The notes beneath the pieces were generated by a model. It was not told the origin of the DNA. It saw only the letters and a list, made by a program, of their open reading frames with translations, and did no database searches. Of a stretch of DNA of 64,000 nt, positions 43,187 to 51,969 are shown in pieces. Made by a program: the position numbers and the translations under genes. Positions within the stretch are counted from its first letter, which is position 1. Each line of letters begins with the position of its first letter. The stretch comes from Lachnospiraceae bacterium MD308 (GTDB lineage Bacteria; Bacillota; Clostridia; Lachnospirales; Lachnospiraceae), in contig VIQU02000007.1 in the NCBI GenBank assembly GCA_010206225.2, positions 54,769-118,768 on the forward strand, written 5' to 3'.

Positions 43187-44059
43187 TTATCCCTCTCTTT
43201 CCTTCGTTACAGTACTGTAAATTGCCGTAATCAGCAATGACAGTAAAAATGTAATCGTCGCCAGTGACATTCCATATCCGTAATCACTGCTTGAGAATGT
43301 CATTGAATAGCTGTATGTTACTAATGTCTCAGACAGATGATTCGGACCGCCTCCAGTTGTCTGCTGTACAATTTCAAATATTTTAAACACGCCTGTAATG
43401 ATCAGCACAGCTACCGTAGAAATAGTCGTACGCATCATTGGAATAATGACATATCTGACTTCCTGCACCGCACTGGCTCCGTCAATCTTTACAGCTTCCA
43501 GTACATCTCCCGGAATCATCTTGAGTCCTGCAATAAATATAGTCACAAGATATCCCAACTGCTGCCAGAAATAGATAACCGCAATACTGTACGGTGACAA
43601 TTTATCTCCGCCGATCCACTTAGCTTTTAGCCCTTCCGCCCCGATCGCATCCAGAACGTTATTGATAATGCCAATGTTTGGATCCAATATATATACCCAG
43701 ATAATACCAACAATGATGGGCGCTATAATCGCCGGCGAAAAAATTAGGGCCTTTGAAAAATCTACAGCCTTTAATCTTTTGTTCAATAAAAGTGCAATCA
43801 GAAAAGACAATGTCAGCAAAAGAACGAACGCCATAACAAACATAATCATCGTATTTTTTAAAGAAATCCAAAATATCTTATCCTGAAACAATCTAACATA
43901 ATTTTTAAGCCCGGTAAACCTCGCCTGACCGATTCCTGAATACTTTGTAAAACTGTATCTTACTGCTATCACGATCGGAAGCATAATAAATATACAGTAG
44001 ACAAGCAGTGTCGGAACCAGAAGGCCTATCTTGTATTTTTTCTTACTTAACCAATGCAT
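43187..44059 (-). CDS. Carbohydrate ABC transporter permease (MalF/CUT1 type)
   Basis: 290-residue six-helix permease. EAA loop: VLEAVKIDGASAVQEVRYVIIPMMRTTISTV. N-terminal IGLLVPTLLVYCIFIMLPIVIAVRYSFTKYSGIG is typical of MalF/LacF-type subunits. It forms the heterodimeric channel with the downstream permease. It follows the solute-binding protein gene by about 100 bp, in which a stem-loop lies. Confidence 0.92.
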   Translation of the reverse strand: MHWLSKKKYKIGLLVPTLLVYCIFIMLPIVIAVRYSFTKYSGIGQARFTGLKNYVRLFQDKIFWISLKNTMIMFVMAFVLLLTLSFLIALLLNKRLKAVDFSKALIFSPAIIAPIIVGIIWVYILDPNIGIINNVLDAIGAEGLKAKWIGGDKLSPYSIAVIYFWQQLGYLVTIFIAGLKMIPGDVLEAVKIDGASAVQEVRYVIIPMMRTTISTVAVLIITGVFKIFEIVQQTTGGGPNHLSETLVTYSYSMTFSSSDYGYGMSLATITFLLSLLITAIYSTVTKEREG

Positions 44060-44109
44060 AATTTTAACCCGTCTTTCTCATGCCTTTTTATAGTTTCTTC
44101 TATCATGTA

Positions 44110-44142
44110 ATTCCGGTGCCATATAACATCTGACACCGGAAT
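44110..44142 (-). other. Intercistronic stem-loop between binding protein and permease genes
   Basis: ATTCCGGTG (44110-44118) and CACCGGAAT (44134-44142) form a perfect 9-bp stem with a 15-nt loop. There is no U-run after it. Such hairpins downstream of binding-protein genes usually protect the upstream mRNA and raise binding protein over permease. Confidence 0.55.
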
Positions 44143-44161
44143 CCACTCCATCCATCAGGAT

Positions 44162-45487
44162 CTACTGACTGTTTGCTAACGCTGCATCTATCTTGTCAAG
44201 TGCGTCCGCCGGCTGATATGTTCCCTGAAGGACGCCGAATATTCCATCATACAGTGCTTCCTGAACCGCGGAAGACACGGTAAGATCCGGCGCTGCCTGC
44301 GGGCTTCCCCATCCATTTGCGAGCGCTTCAATCATAGTATTCATAGAATACTGACTGTCAGAAGCTGCTAAGCCCTCATAGCTCGTAGCCGGGAAGATAG
44401 AACCCTCATAAGAAATCTTTGCTGCATCCTCTCCATAATAGAACTTCAGAAATTCATATACGCCTTCTTTTAATTTTTCATCATCTGCTACTGCCGCGCT
44501 GATTCCTATCGGCGCCGAAGGAACCTTCATGACAATATCCTGATTACTCTGTGTATCAGTAAATCTTGGCCCCCACCAGAATCCAATCTTATCTCCGATA
44601 TTCTCGTCAAATTCCGCGCAGTCCCACTGTCCGGTGCCGAACATCGCTGCCTTGCCTTCATTAAATAATTGCTTAGCATCAAAATATTCTATTGTAGCCA
44701 TATTCTCCGGAAATGCCCCTGCATCCTTCAATCCCTGAAGCTTCTCAAAACATGCCACAAGTTCCTTATTATTAAATTTATCTTTTCCCTCCAGAATGTT
44801 TCCAATATTATCTTCCCATCCATACCGGGCAAGAAACTCATTAAACTCCCACATTGCAAACGCGCTGTTTTTACTGCCGATCGCGAGAGGCGTAACGCCG
44901 CTGTCCTTTAATTTTTTAATGATTTCGATGAATTCATCATAAGTTGTCGCATCTGTCGGATATGCTGCTTTTGCTTTGTCAAACAGCTCCTTATTGTAGA
45001 AAATCCCCTGTACATTACACTGGTACGGAAGTCCATACTGCCCGTTATCATCCTTAAATGCAGCGTCCATGCCTCCGAGCGCTGTTTTAATATCGGGATT
45101 CTCGTCAAGAAATTCCGTCATGTCCATCAAAACGCCTGCCTCGCTGTATTCCGCTGCCTCTGAACCTTCGATCCAAAAAATCTGAGGCAGTGTGCCGTCT
45201 TCTGCTTTTAACTTCATATTCTTTGAATGAGTCTCCGTATCCGCCGCCTCAAACTCTACTTTATATTTTCCGTCATTCGCTTTATTAAATGCTTCTACAA
45301 TATTATTCGTAACCGCTTCCTGCTCAGCCGGATTCGCCACGTGAATACCAAATTTAATAACAGTCGCGCCGCTCTCATCAGTCTGAGCTTCCTCTGATCC
45401 GCCTCCGGAACACCCTGTCATAAGTCCCAGCATCATCGCCCCAATCGTTACTGCCGACAGTAATCTTTTTAGTTTTTTGTTCTTCAT
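44162..45487 (-). CDS. Sugar ABC transporter solute-binding lipoprotein
   Basis: 441-residue extracellular sugar-binding protein tethered to the membrane. Lipoprotein signal: KKLKRLLSAVTIGAMMLGLMTGCSGGG, with the lipobox cysteine at about 26. The family-1 binding-protein fold follows (VIKFGIHVANPAEQEAVTNNIVEAFNKAN, PQIFWIEGSEAAEYSEAGVLMDMTEFLDEN, GLPYQCNVQGIFYNKELFDKAK). It is the first gene of the permease-GH172-GH32 operon, so it probably binds a fructo-oligosaccharide or difructose anhydride. Two LacI-type operators lie upstream. Confidence 0.93.
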   Translation of the reverse strand: MKNKKLKRLLSAVTIGAMMLGLMTGCSGGGSEEAQTDESGATVIKFGIHVANPAEQEAVTNNIVEAFNKANDGKYKVEFEAADTETHSKNMKLKAEDGTLPQIFWIEGSEAAEYSEAGVLMDMTEFLDENPDIKTALGGMDAAFKDDNGQYGLPYQCNVQGIFYNKELFDKAKAAYPTDATTYDEFIEIIKKLKDSGVTPLAIGSKNSAFAMWEFNEFLARYGWEDNIGNILEGKDKFNNKELVACFEKLQGLKDAGAFPENMATIEYFDAKQLFNEGKAAMFGTGQWDCAEFDENIGDKIGFWWGPRFTDTQSNQDIVMKVPSAPIGISAAVADDEKLKEGVYEFLKFYYGEDAAKISYEGSIFPATSYEGLAASDSQYSMNTMIEALANGWGSPQAAPDLTVSSAVQEALYDGIFGVLQGTYQPADALDKIDAALANSQ

Positions 45488-45523
45488 AATTTTCCTCCTT
45501 CTTTCATATACAGTCTTTGCTAT

Positions 45524-45591
45524 GGAACCCGTTCCACATTCGTTAAAAAAATAAGTTTGTTAGGGATATGCTCTCTATGGAACCCGTTCCA
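45524..45591. promoter_or_regulatory. Twin LacI-family operators
   Basis: TGGAACCCGTTCCA occurs twice (45524-45537 and 45578-45591), 54 bp apart, between the binding-protein gene and the LacI gene. The second lies in a longer dyad, GCTCTC...GAGAGC (45570-45599). This is the textbook form of a LacI/GalR operator with central CG and suits repression of the sugar operon. Confidence 0.85.
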
Positions 45592-45761
45592 CCGAGAGCA
45601 AAAAATAAAATCCAAAAGAAGCGCCTCTTTGATTTCTATAATTCCATTATATTACACTGGCATAACTTGTCAACTGATTTTTTAATTTTACATATAACTT
45701 TGTATATAATTACAGAATTTACAAAATATTTTTTGTTAATTTTTACCTAACAAACTGCCGA

Positions 45762-46745
45762 CTAGACAATAGTAGTATTCCCTTTTCTTAATTCTACCTC
45801 CAGTACCACATTTTTATCCTTATAAACTCTGCCGCTGATCAGACGGTGAATCAAACGTACTGATTCCTTTGCCAGTCCTTCAATAGGCTGCACAATTGCC
45901 GTCATCTTTGGTTCTACCATCTCTGTGATATAAGTTCCGTCATAGGAAACAAACTTCACATCTCTCGGAACCTTCCTGTGCCTGCGTATTGTCTCATTCA
46001 TACATTCAATTGCCAGACGGTCAACACCGAACACGCCGTCAAATTCAATTCCCTTTGAAAATATATCCTTAACAGCCTCCCTATAATATCCTGAATCAAG
46101 CCGGTTCCACTCAAGTTCATAAGAAATCGTCGAAATATTATGCTCTTTCATAACACGCTCGAATTCATAATGCCTTTCATGATAAGGCGAGTCAACTTCC
46201 GTCGCTCCTTTAAAATGTAAAATTCTCTTACATCCATTGGCAATCAGCGTCTCTGCTGCCAGTCGTCCGCCCTCCTTGTGATTCACCGAAACAACTGGTA
46301 TATCTTCTCCCAAATAACGGTCAAGTGCAACGATCGGCTTATGTATCTTTTTATATTCTTCCACATCCAGAGAATGTACGCCTGTAATAACTCCATCCAC
46401 AATATGACGCCTTAACATATCCAGATATTCCAGCTCCGCATTACTCTCCTTTTCTGTGTTGCAGAGCATCATCTTAAATTCGTACCGGTAAAGCTCCGCT
46501 TCAGCATAATCAACAAACTCCGAAAAAAACGGATTAGAAACATTTGGAACAAGTACCGCTATGATTCCTGTCTTCTTATGATACAGATTTCTTGCCAGTT
46601 CATTGGGAATATAGTCAAGTTTTTTCATCGCATCCTCAATCTTTTGTCTGGCTTCCTCTGATACATACCCGCTGTCGTTCAAAAATCGCGATACCGTCCC
46701 TACGCCAACACCCGCTTCCTTAGCAACGTCCCTGATACTTGCCAT
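45762..46745 (-). CDS. LacI-family transcriptional regulator
   Basis: 327-residue repressor. The N-terminal helix-turn-helix and hinge (ASIRDVAKEAGVGVGTVSRFLNDSGYVSEEARQKIEDAMKKLDYIPNELARNL) bind DNA. The periplasmic-binding-protein-like sensor (IIAVLVPNVSNPFFSEFVDYAE, VDGVITGVHS, PVVSVNHKEGGRLAAETLI, FDGVFGVDRLAIECM, VKFVSYDGT) binds a sugar. It lies upstream of the ABC-GH172-GH32 operon with two perfect LacI-type sites between, so it most likely controls it. AGGAGGGG precedes the ATG. Confidence 0.94.
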   Translation of the reverse strand: MASIRDVAKEAGVGVGTVSRFLNDSGYVSEEARQKIEDAMKKLDYIPNELARNLYHKKTGIIAVLVPNVSNPFFSEFVDYAEAELYRYEFKMMLCNTEKESNAELEYLDMLRRHIVDGVITGVHSLDVEEYKKIHKPIVALDRYLGEDIPVVSVNHKEGGRLAAETLIANGCKRILHFKGATEVDSPYHERHYEFERVMKEHNISTISYELEWNRLDSGYYREAVKDIFSKGIEFDGVFGVDRLAIECMNETIRRHRKVPRDVKFVSYDGTYITEMVEPKMTAIVQPIEGLAKESVRLIHRLISGRVYKDKNVVLEVELRKGNTTIV

Positions 46746-46822
46746 ATGCGCCCCTCCTTTCCTTAAGATTTTCTAATTCTATTTTAGAAGATTTTGAACA
46801 AAAGTCAAACGGAAGTTTTGGC

Positions 46823-47875
46823 TCATTTGCTTTCCCATCCTTCTATATTAAGATTTTCTATATATGCCGCCAGTTCCCCGGCCATTTCCTCCGCTTCCGG
46901 TATCCGCAAATGCCCGGGAGTGCCTTTTCCATTGCGCTCAAAAATATACTGTGTGATTTTCTCATCGCCAATCTCTTTCACCACTTGTCCAATCGAATCA
47001 TCCCATGCTTTATCATGGTTTAACAATGTTGTACAACAGACAATATGCGCTGACGGATATCTATTCCTTAATTTCTCGAGGAACATTTTATAGTGCATTC
47101 TCCACATCACACCTCGCTGACCAGAATAATCTTCCTTCATATAATCCTGCGGGTGACTGTCGTTCTGCCCGATCGCTACTATCACTGCCTGCGGAGTATA
47201 GCCCGAAAAATCCCACTCCATCTCATCCCCAAGATCAGGATTATAATGAATCTTATCCCACGCAGTCTCCATTCCAATATAGTCAGGGGCATGAAACCAA
47301 CCCGTTTCATCCAAAAGGGCAATCCCTCCCTGTGCGATATCATGAATCTGTGCATTTAATTTTCTGGCTGTCATCCATGCGTATGAATACCAGCTATTTG
47401 AGAATTCTCCATTATGCTCAGGATCTTCTTTTCCTACATATCCAACTGCTTCTGAAACCTCTCCTGCAGACACAGAATCCCCATATACTTCTATTCTTCT
47501 CCCAGATTTCTCTGGCAGATCCAAAAGTCTTGCCCCTTCCTCAAGTTCTGCCCCAAGGAAACTAACTTCATGACAGGCATCCTGCCTTTTAAAAATCATG
47601 ACTTCATGTTCCTGACCTTCCGCCGGCTCTACCTCAATCTCCCAAACTGCTTCTCCCTCTTTTGGGAGAAGATATGCAGACTGCTTTCCATCCAGTATGC
47701 ATCCCAGATAATTATCACAGTAAGCAGATCGGTTTCTTACATGGACTTTCAGTATATTTCCTGTAAATCTCATATCCACCGAAGTGCAGGGATACACAAA
47801 AACCGGTTCCGCCGGATTGCTCCAATCAATTCTGCCAATATAAGATAATTTTTCGTTATCCGGCTGTATTCTCAT
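46823..47875 (-). CDS. SGNH/GDSL hydrolase, carbohydrate-esterase-2-like
   Basis: 350-residue cytoplasmic esterase. The N-terminal beta-sandwich (about 1-125, VDMRFTGNILKVHVRNRS) precedes an SGNH hydrolase domain with block I nucleophile in IEVYGDSVSAGEVSE, a QGGIALL oxyanion segment, and AVIVAIGQNDSH (Asn). The final block carries TPGHLRIPEAEEMA (DxxH-like HLR). This domain order is that of CE2 acetyl-xylan/glucomannan esterases. It probably deacetylates imported oligosaccharides. It lies 78 bp upstream of the LacI gene on the same strand. Confidence 0.8.
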   Translation of the reverse strand: MRIQPDNEKLSYIGRIDWSNPAEPVFVYPCTSVDMRFTGNILKVHVRNRSAYCDNYLGCILDGKQSAYLLPKEGEAVWEIEVEPAEGQEHEVMIFKRQDACHEVSFLGAELEEGARLLDLPEKSGRRIEVYGDSVSAGEVSEAVGYVGKEDPEHNGEFSNSWYSYAWMTARKLNAQIHDIAQGGIALLDETGWFHAPDYIGMETAWDKIHYNPDLGDEMEWDFSGYTPQAVIVAIGQNDSHPQDYMKEDYSGQRGVMWRMHYKMFLEKLRNRYPSAHIVCCTTLLNHDKAWDDSIGQVVKEIGDEKITQYIFERNGKGTPGHLRIPEAEEMAGELAAYIENLNIEGWESK

Positions 47876-47906
47876 CTATATTCTCCTCCTCAAACACTTG
47901 AAAATT

Positions 47907-47939
47907 TTTGTTAATTTTAATGTATATAAAATTAACAAA
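47907..47939. promoter_or_regulatory. AT-rich perfect palindrome upstream of the esterase gene
   Basis: TTTGTTAATTTTA (47907-47919) and TAAAATTAACAAA (47927-47939) are perfect 13-bp arms around a 7-bp centre. It lies 32 bp before the esterase start and 5 bp after the EamA stop. It is either an operator or a weak AT-rich terminator. Confidence 0.5.
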
Positions 47940-47943
47940 GTTG

Positions 47944-48879
47944 TCAAGCAGCCTCTTGCGGAAGCTTCCAATTCACTATGCAGATTCCCACAGATACCAG
48001 TAACAATGCAGCCAGCGTACCCGCATTAAATGCCTGCGCTATTTCTCCCAATACTGCCGCTGATAACAAAACACTGCAAAGCGGATTTACAAATCCATAA
48101 ATTGCCACCCTTGATACCTCATTATAAGCGAGCAGAACAGACCACAAAGTATAGGCAACAGCCGACACAAACGCAAGATACAAAAGAATCAGAATTGCAC
48201 CGCTGGTTATTTCATGTATTCTTCCTCCCATGCAAAATCCGACTCCAGTCAATAAAAGCCCTCCAAGAAAGAACTGGCTGCCGCTTAAAAGTACCGGCGC
48301 TTCCTTCTGTGAAAACTTATTAATCAGCACGGTAGATAACGCATAGGCAATCTGTGCCAAAAGCAGCGCCCCTTCTCCTGACAAGCGAAATCCCATATCC
48401 AGCTGATTACCCATCAGATTCATCACTACCACCCCTGCAAACCCCAATATACATCCCGCAAGCTTGCGCTTGTTTATTTTCTCGGTTTTGAAAATCAGGC
48501 AGGACATTAAAATCGCGAAAAAATATCCCAGTCCGGTAATAATACTGCTTTTCACGCCCGAAGTATGAGCAACACCGATATAAAAAAAGAAATACTGCCC
48601 TACAGTCTGTGCCAGACATAGCAGAAATGCCAGCTTTATCGTCCGGACCGCGAGCCGGATAACCTTCTTTTGATGAATACATTCAAAAATTATTACCAGT
48701 ACACCTGCCAAAGTAAACCGCAGACCAGCAAATAAAATAATGGACGCCGTATCGGAAGAGTCAATGCCCATTAAAAAATATCCCTTTTTAATCGTTGTAA
48801 TCGCACTTCCCCAAAGTGCGCAGCAGATAACAGCAAGAAGACCAACCACCCAGCCTCTTGTCAAATATGTCTTTTTCAT
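47944..48879 (-). CDS. EamA/DMT-superfamily transporter
   Basis: 311-residue exporter-type permease with ten transmembrane helices as two EamA repeats (WVVGLLAVICCALWGSAITTIKKGYF ... LAGCILGFAGVVVMNLMG, and LLLAQIAYALSTVLINKFS ... VSVGICIVNWKLP). The end of each repeat has the usual GxxLIxxG-type helix. Substrates of such proteins are mostly metabolites or drugs and cannot be predicted. AAGGAGG lies before the ATG. Confidence 0.88.
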   Translation of the reverse strand: MKKTYLTRGWVVGLLAVICCALWGSAITTIKKGYFLMGIDSSDTASIILFAGLRFTLAGVLVIIFECIHQKKVIRLAVRTIKLAFLLCLAQTVGQYFFFYIGVAHTSGVKSSIITGLGYFFAILMSCLIFKTEKINKRKLAGCILGFAGVVVMNLMGNQLDMGFRLSGEGALLLAQIAYALSTVLINKFSQKEAPVLLSGSQFFLGGLLLTGVGFCMGGRIHEITSGAILILLYLAFVSAVAYTLWSVLLAYNEVSRVAIYGFVNPLCSVLLSAAVLGEIAQAFNAGTLAALLLVSVGICIVNWKLPQEAA

Positions 48880-48958
48880 ATATCCTCCTTATCCAGTTTT
48901 ATTATAATGTACAATAAGCCATACTTAGATTCGGCAAAACAAACAGCGCACTTTTTCT

Positions 48959-50284
48959 TCAATTTTCATACGATTTTTCCTCCCTATATTTATTTTTATA
49001 TATTACAAATCCAAGCGATGCTACAAGAATTTCTGTTGCCGGATAGGTAAACCATACACCGATCATTTTCCATAAAAAAGACAGGAAAAATGCTGTCGGA
49101 ATCACTAAAACAAGTCCTCTCAATACAGATAAAATATATGCCGGAAAAGCTTTCTCTATGGATGTAAAAAAAGTTGTAAGGATAATATTATACCCCACAA
49201 ACGGCGCTGACATAAAGTACAATTTTAATCCCGTTACAGCAATTTCCTGAAGCTCTGCATTACATTCACTATTAAAAATTGCTGCAATCGGTTGTGCAAA
49301 AGCAAAAATCAACGTGTATAAGATACCTGACAATGCCAGTGTTGTAAATATAGCATAACACAGTACGGCTTGAATTTGTTGTCTGTTCCCCTGCCCGTAA
49401 AAGCGGCTGACAAGCGGCTGCGCTCCTTGTGCGACTCCTGTATAAATTGCAACAACAACAAGAGAAATGTTGGCGATAATACCATAGGCAGCAACGCCAA
49501 CGTTTCCTTCTAATTTCAAAATAATCGCGTTAAAAGTAATCATTACGATTCCAGATGAAATTTGTGAGATCAGGGAAGGAAAACCTAGTGATAGATCCGA
49601 CTGGACGATTCTCATGCAAATTCCCGTTCTTACAAAATGAAATGAATTTTTATTTTTCCCCCAATGGGGAACCATGATTAAAATGCTGATAACCGGTGAT
49701 ATTCCTGTTGCAAAAACTGCTCCGAATATTCCCATATCTAAGGGAAAAATAAAGATATAGTCCAGTATTACATTGGAAAAACTTCCAATAAGCATTGCAC
49801 ACATAACAAGCTGTGGATTTGCGTCATTTCTCACGAAACAAAGCAACACATCATTCAAAATAAAAGCCGGAGAGAAAAGTAGCAGCAACCGCAGATAAGT
49901 AATCGTCATTTCTAATACCGCCTGATCTGCACCTAAAGCAAAGGCCAACTGCCTTGAAGCAAAAAAACCGGGCAGCATAAATGCGATTGAAAATAATACA
50001 ACAAGATATATCGTATTTGTGAAAACTCTGTTTACCAATTCTTGATTTCCCTGACTTTTACAGACGGAAAACTTTGTCGCTCCACCCATGCCAAGCATTA
50101 ACCCTGTACCATGAATAAAATTATATACTGGAATAGCAAGATTTAATGCTGTCAGTCCGCTTGTACCTAACCCTTTGGAGACAAAGAATGTGTCTGCTAA
50201 AATGTAGCAGGATACGCCTAGTGTTCCGAAAACACTTAAAATTGTATACCTGAAAAATTCCCCTGCACAAGACGGTTGCCTCAT
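48959..50284 (-). CDS. MATE-family multidrug efflux transporter
   Basis: 441-residue sodium- or proton-coupled efflux protein with 12 helices. It begins FFRYTILSVFGTLGVSCYILADTFFVSKGLGTSGLTALNLAIPVYNFIHGTGLMLGMGG and repeats similar blocks in the second half (GVAAYGIIANISLVVVAIYTGVAQGAQPLVSRFYGQG). This is the DinF/NorM-like clostridial branch. A GGAGGG site precedes the ATG. The 100 bp upstream form a hairpin-terminator leader, so expression is probably controlled by attenuation. Confidence 0.92.
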   Translation of the reverse strand: MRQPSCAGEFFRYTILSVFGTLGVSCYILADTFFVSKGLGTSGLTALNLAIPVYNFIHGTGLMLGMGGATKFSVCKSQGNQELVNRVFTNTIYLVVLFSIAFMLPGFFASRQLAFALGADQAVLEMTITYLRLLLLFSPAFILNDVLLCFVRNDANPQLVMCAMLIGSFSNVILDYIFIFPLDMGIFGAVFATGISPVISILIMVPHWGKNKNSFHFVRTGICMRIVQSDLSLGFPSLISQISSGIVMITFNAIILKLEGNVGVAAYGIIANISLVVVAIYTGVAQGAQPLVSRFYGQGNRQQIQAVLCYAIFTTLALSGILYTLIFAFAQPIAAIFNSECNAELQEIAVTGLKLYFMSAPFVGYNIILTTFFTSIEKAFPAYILSVLRGLVLVIPTAFFLSFLWKMIGVWFTYPATEILVASLGFVIYKNKYREEKSYEN

Positions 50285-50302
50285 ATGCTTACCCTCCTAA
50301 AC

Positions 50303-50387
50303 AAAAAAATAACGCCAGCGCCTTCTATCTTCAACGGCCTAACGATAGAAAGACTGACGCTTATCCCCTTTACCCGGCGGCAAAAGG
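50303..50387 (-). promoter_or_regulatory. Attenuator-like leader of the MATE gene
   Basis: On the minus strand a small hairpin CCTTTTGCCGCCGGGTAAAGG (50365-50387) is followed by a long stem: AGCGTCAG with CTGGCGTT and TTCTATC with GATAGAA (50303-50361). A TTATTTTTTTG run comes directly after it, 25 bp before the MATE ribosome site. A 14-codon frame TTG-CCG-CCG-GGT ... CGT-TAG crosses both hairpins but has no clear ribosome site. I cannot match it to a named riboswitch. Confidence 0.65.
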
Positions 50388-50533
50388 AATATAAATATTT
50401 TTTAGTCTAACACAGAAAATCAATCAATTCAACCCCGACTGACAAAACTGCAGGGCATTCAAAATATTTTAAATTATTTCTATACCTCCTCATCTCCATT
50501 TCATCAGTATTATCTAATTATTTAAATTGTTGA

Positions 50534-50653
50534 TTAGCATTTGTAGTTCACATCTTTGACTTTCTGGAATTGAATCAGGAAGTCAAAGATGCCCGTGAGG
50601 AACAACGGATTACAAGAGAGGAATTAGCCCCTCTGTTTTCCTTTTTACCGTAA
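50534..50653 (+). pseudogene. Vestigial open frame on the plus strand
   Basis: 39 codons without a start reading LAFVVHIFDFLELNQEVKDA and then REEQRITREELAPLFSFLP before TAA. It looks like the C-terminal end of a larger helical protein, family not recognised. An inverted repeat CATCTTTGACTT/AAGTCAAAGATG (50551-50592) lies inside it. The rest of 50400-50640 holds no gene. Confidence 0.25.
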
Positions 50654-51073
50654 CAAAGGCATACGCCCCGTCAGCTTGTTAATCTGCTTTTTATTTCCGC
50701 AGACCGCGATTCCAATATAATTTAATTTGCTTTCTGAGGTATTCGCCATTTTACGGGTAAACTCATTGTAAGTTTTACACCCCTGTGCTAGATCAGAAAA
50801 ATCAACAACTGTCAATTCAGCAAACCCGGGCTCAAACAACTTTGTTCTGAGTTTTTTCAGTATCTCGGTATTTCCTTTTAATATCGGTACGGGAAACTGT
50901 ATAATCCCCATGTGGGGATTGCCCTCTAAATCAAGCACATCATTCCCGACAACATCGGGCATTTTCATTCCCATAGTAATGCCGAGGATAGCGGCGGTAT
51001 TTGCAATAATCCCAAGCGGTAAATTCTCATCGACAACTATCACACATTTTTCATTCTCTACATTCATTTTCAT
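50645..51073 (-). CDS. DUF2000 family protein
   Basis: 142-residue protein of the DUF2000 family, unknown biochemical role. Family opening KCVIVVDENLPLGIIANTAAILGITMG is clear. Then VGNDVLDLEGNPHMGIIQFPVPILKGN and the C-terminal NYIGIAVCGNKKQINKLTG. It overlaps the EamA transporter stop by 4 bp and is the third gene of an AraC-EamA-DUF2000 operon, an arrangement that suggests a shared role in handling one metabolite. Confidence 0.87.
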   Translation of the reverse strand: MKMNVENEKCVIVVDENLPLGIIANTAAILGITMGMKMPDVVGNDVLDLEGNPHMGIIQFPVPILKGNTEILKKLRTKLFEPGFAELTVVDFSDLAQGCKTYNEFTRKMANTSESKLNYIGIAVCGNKKQINKLTGRMPLLR

Positions 51074-51969
51074 TTTCCTCTTTTCCTAAATTTCAATTTA
51101 CTTTCCGAAAAAAACAAGCCGATTAAGGTAAGCCCTATTCCTATTGCAGCAACCCATGTAATTTTTTCCTTTAACACAATAACGGATGAAGTGGCGGTAA
51201 TGACAGGAACAATATAGATATACACGCTTGTCTTAACAGTTCCAAGCACCCCTACCGCATAATTCCAAGTAACAAAACAAAGGGCTGATGCACCAAGACC
51301 TAAATAGATAAGGTTTATGGCATACTCTGGCTTTATAACTTTTTGCACATCCAAATTGAAATCAAGAACAAAGAGAAACGGAAGCATGAAAAGAATTCCA
51401 TATGTAAATATCTTCCTTGTAGTCCCAATCGTATTCAATCCATAGCTGCTGATTTTTCGTGTAAGCAAGGAATAAACTGCCCATACGAATGCCGCAGCAA
51501 CCGCCAGAATATCACCAATGGGATTCAGCTCTAATTCCTTACCGTTAAAACTGATCAGGCATATCCCTATCATAGCAACTATAAAACCAACAAAAAATTG
51601 TACTTTCAGTTTTTCTTCTGTCTTTAGAAATACATGAGATAAAACAGCAGTAAAAAACGGGGCGACAGAAATAATAACGCCGACATTAGAAGCCATCGTA
51701 TAAGTCAATGCTATGTTCTCAAGCAGATAGTATAAACATATCCCACATAACCCCGCCGCAGCGAACAGAATCTCCTGTTTTTTATCCTTTATGTTTAAAC
51801 GTTTCGGATAAATGACAATCAATACAAGCAGACCGAGCAAAAATCTAAAAAACAGTATTTCTATCGGTGTAAAATCTGCAAGTAATATTTTAGTGGATAT
51901 GAAAGTCGTTCCCCATATCATAATCGTAACCAGAGCTGTGATATGCCCTGTGGTAGTTTTTTTATCCAC
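51070..51969 (-). CDS. EamA/DMT-superfamily transporter
   Basis: 299-residue permease with ten helices in two EamA repeats (HITALVTIMIWGTTFISTKILLADFTPIEILFFRFLLGLLVL, and DILAVAAAFVWAVYSLLTRKISSYG). The GTG at 51969 (VDKKTTTGHITALV) gives the normal N-terminus. It overlaps the AraC stop by 8 bp and has AGGAGGG and CAGGAA upstream. The longer frame to 52089 lies inside the AraC gene and is not used. It is translationally coupled to the AraC regulator. Confidence 0.88.
   Translation of the reverse strand: MDKKTTTGHITALVTIMIWGTTFISTKILLADFTPIEILFFRFLLGLLVLIVIYPKRLNIKDKKQEILFAAAGLCGICLYYLLENIALTYTMASNVGVIISVAPFFTAVLSHVFLKTEEKLKVQFFVGFIVAMIGICLISFNGKELELNPIGDILAVAAAFVWAVYSLLTRKISSYGLNTIGTTRKIFTYGILFMLPFLFVLDFNLDVQKVIKPEYAINLIYLGLGASALCFVTWNYAVGVLGTVKTSVYIYIVPVITATSSVIVLKEKITWVAAIGIGLTLIGLFFSESKLKFRKRGK

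Noticed and set aside
47907..47939. AT-rich palindrome considered as a Rex site because it contains TTGTTAA and TTAACAA
   Set aside because: The half-sites are too far apart (about 19 bp between them instead of 4) for Rex.
50551..50592. Inverted repeat CATCTTTGACTT/AAGTCAAAGATG as a terminator
   Set aside because: No T-run on either strand; lies inside a vestigial frame.
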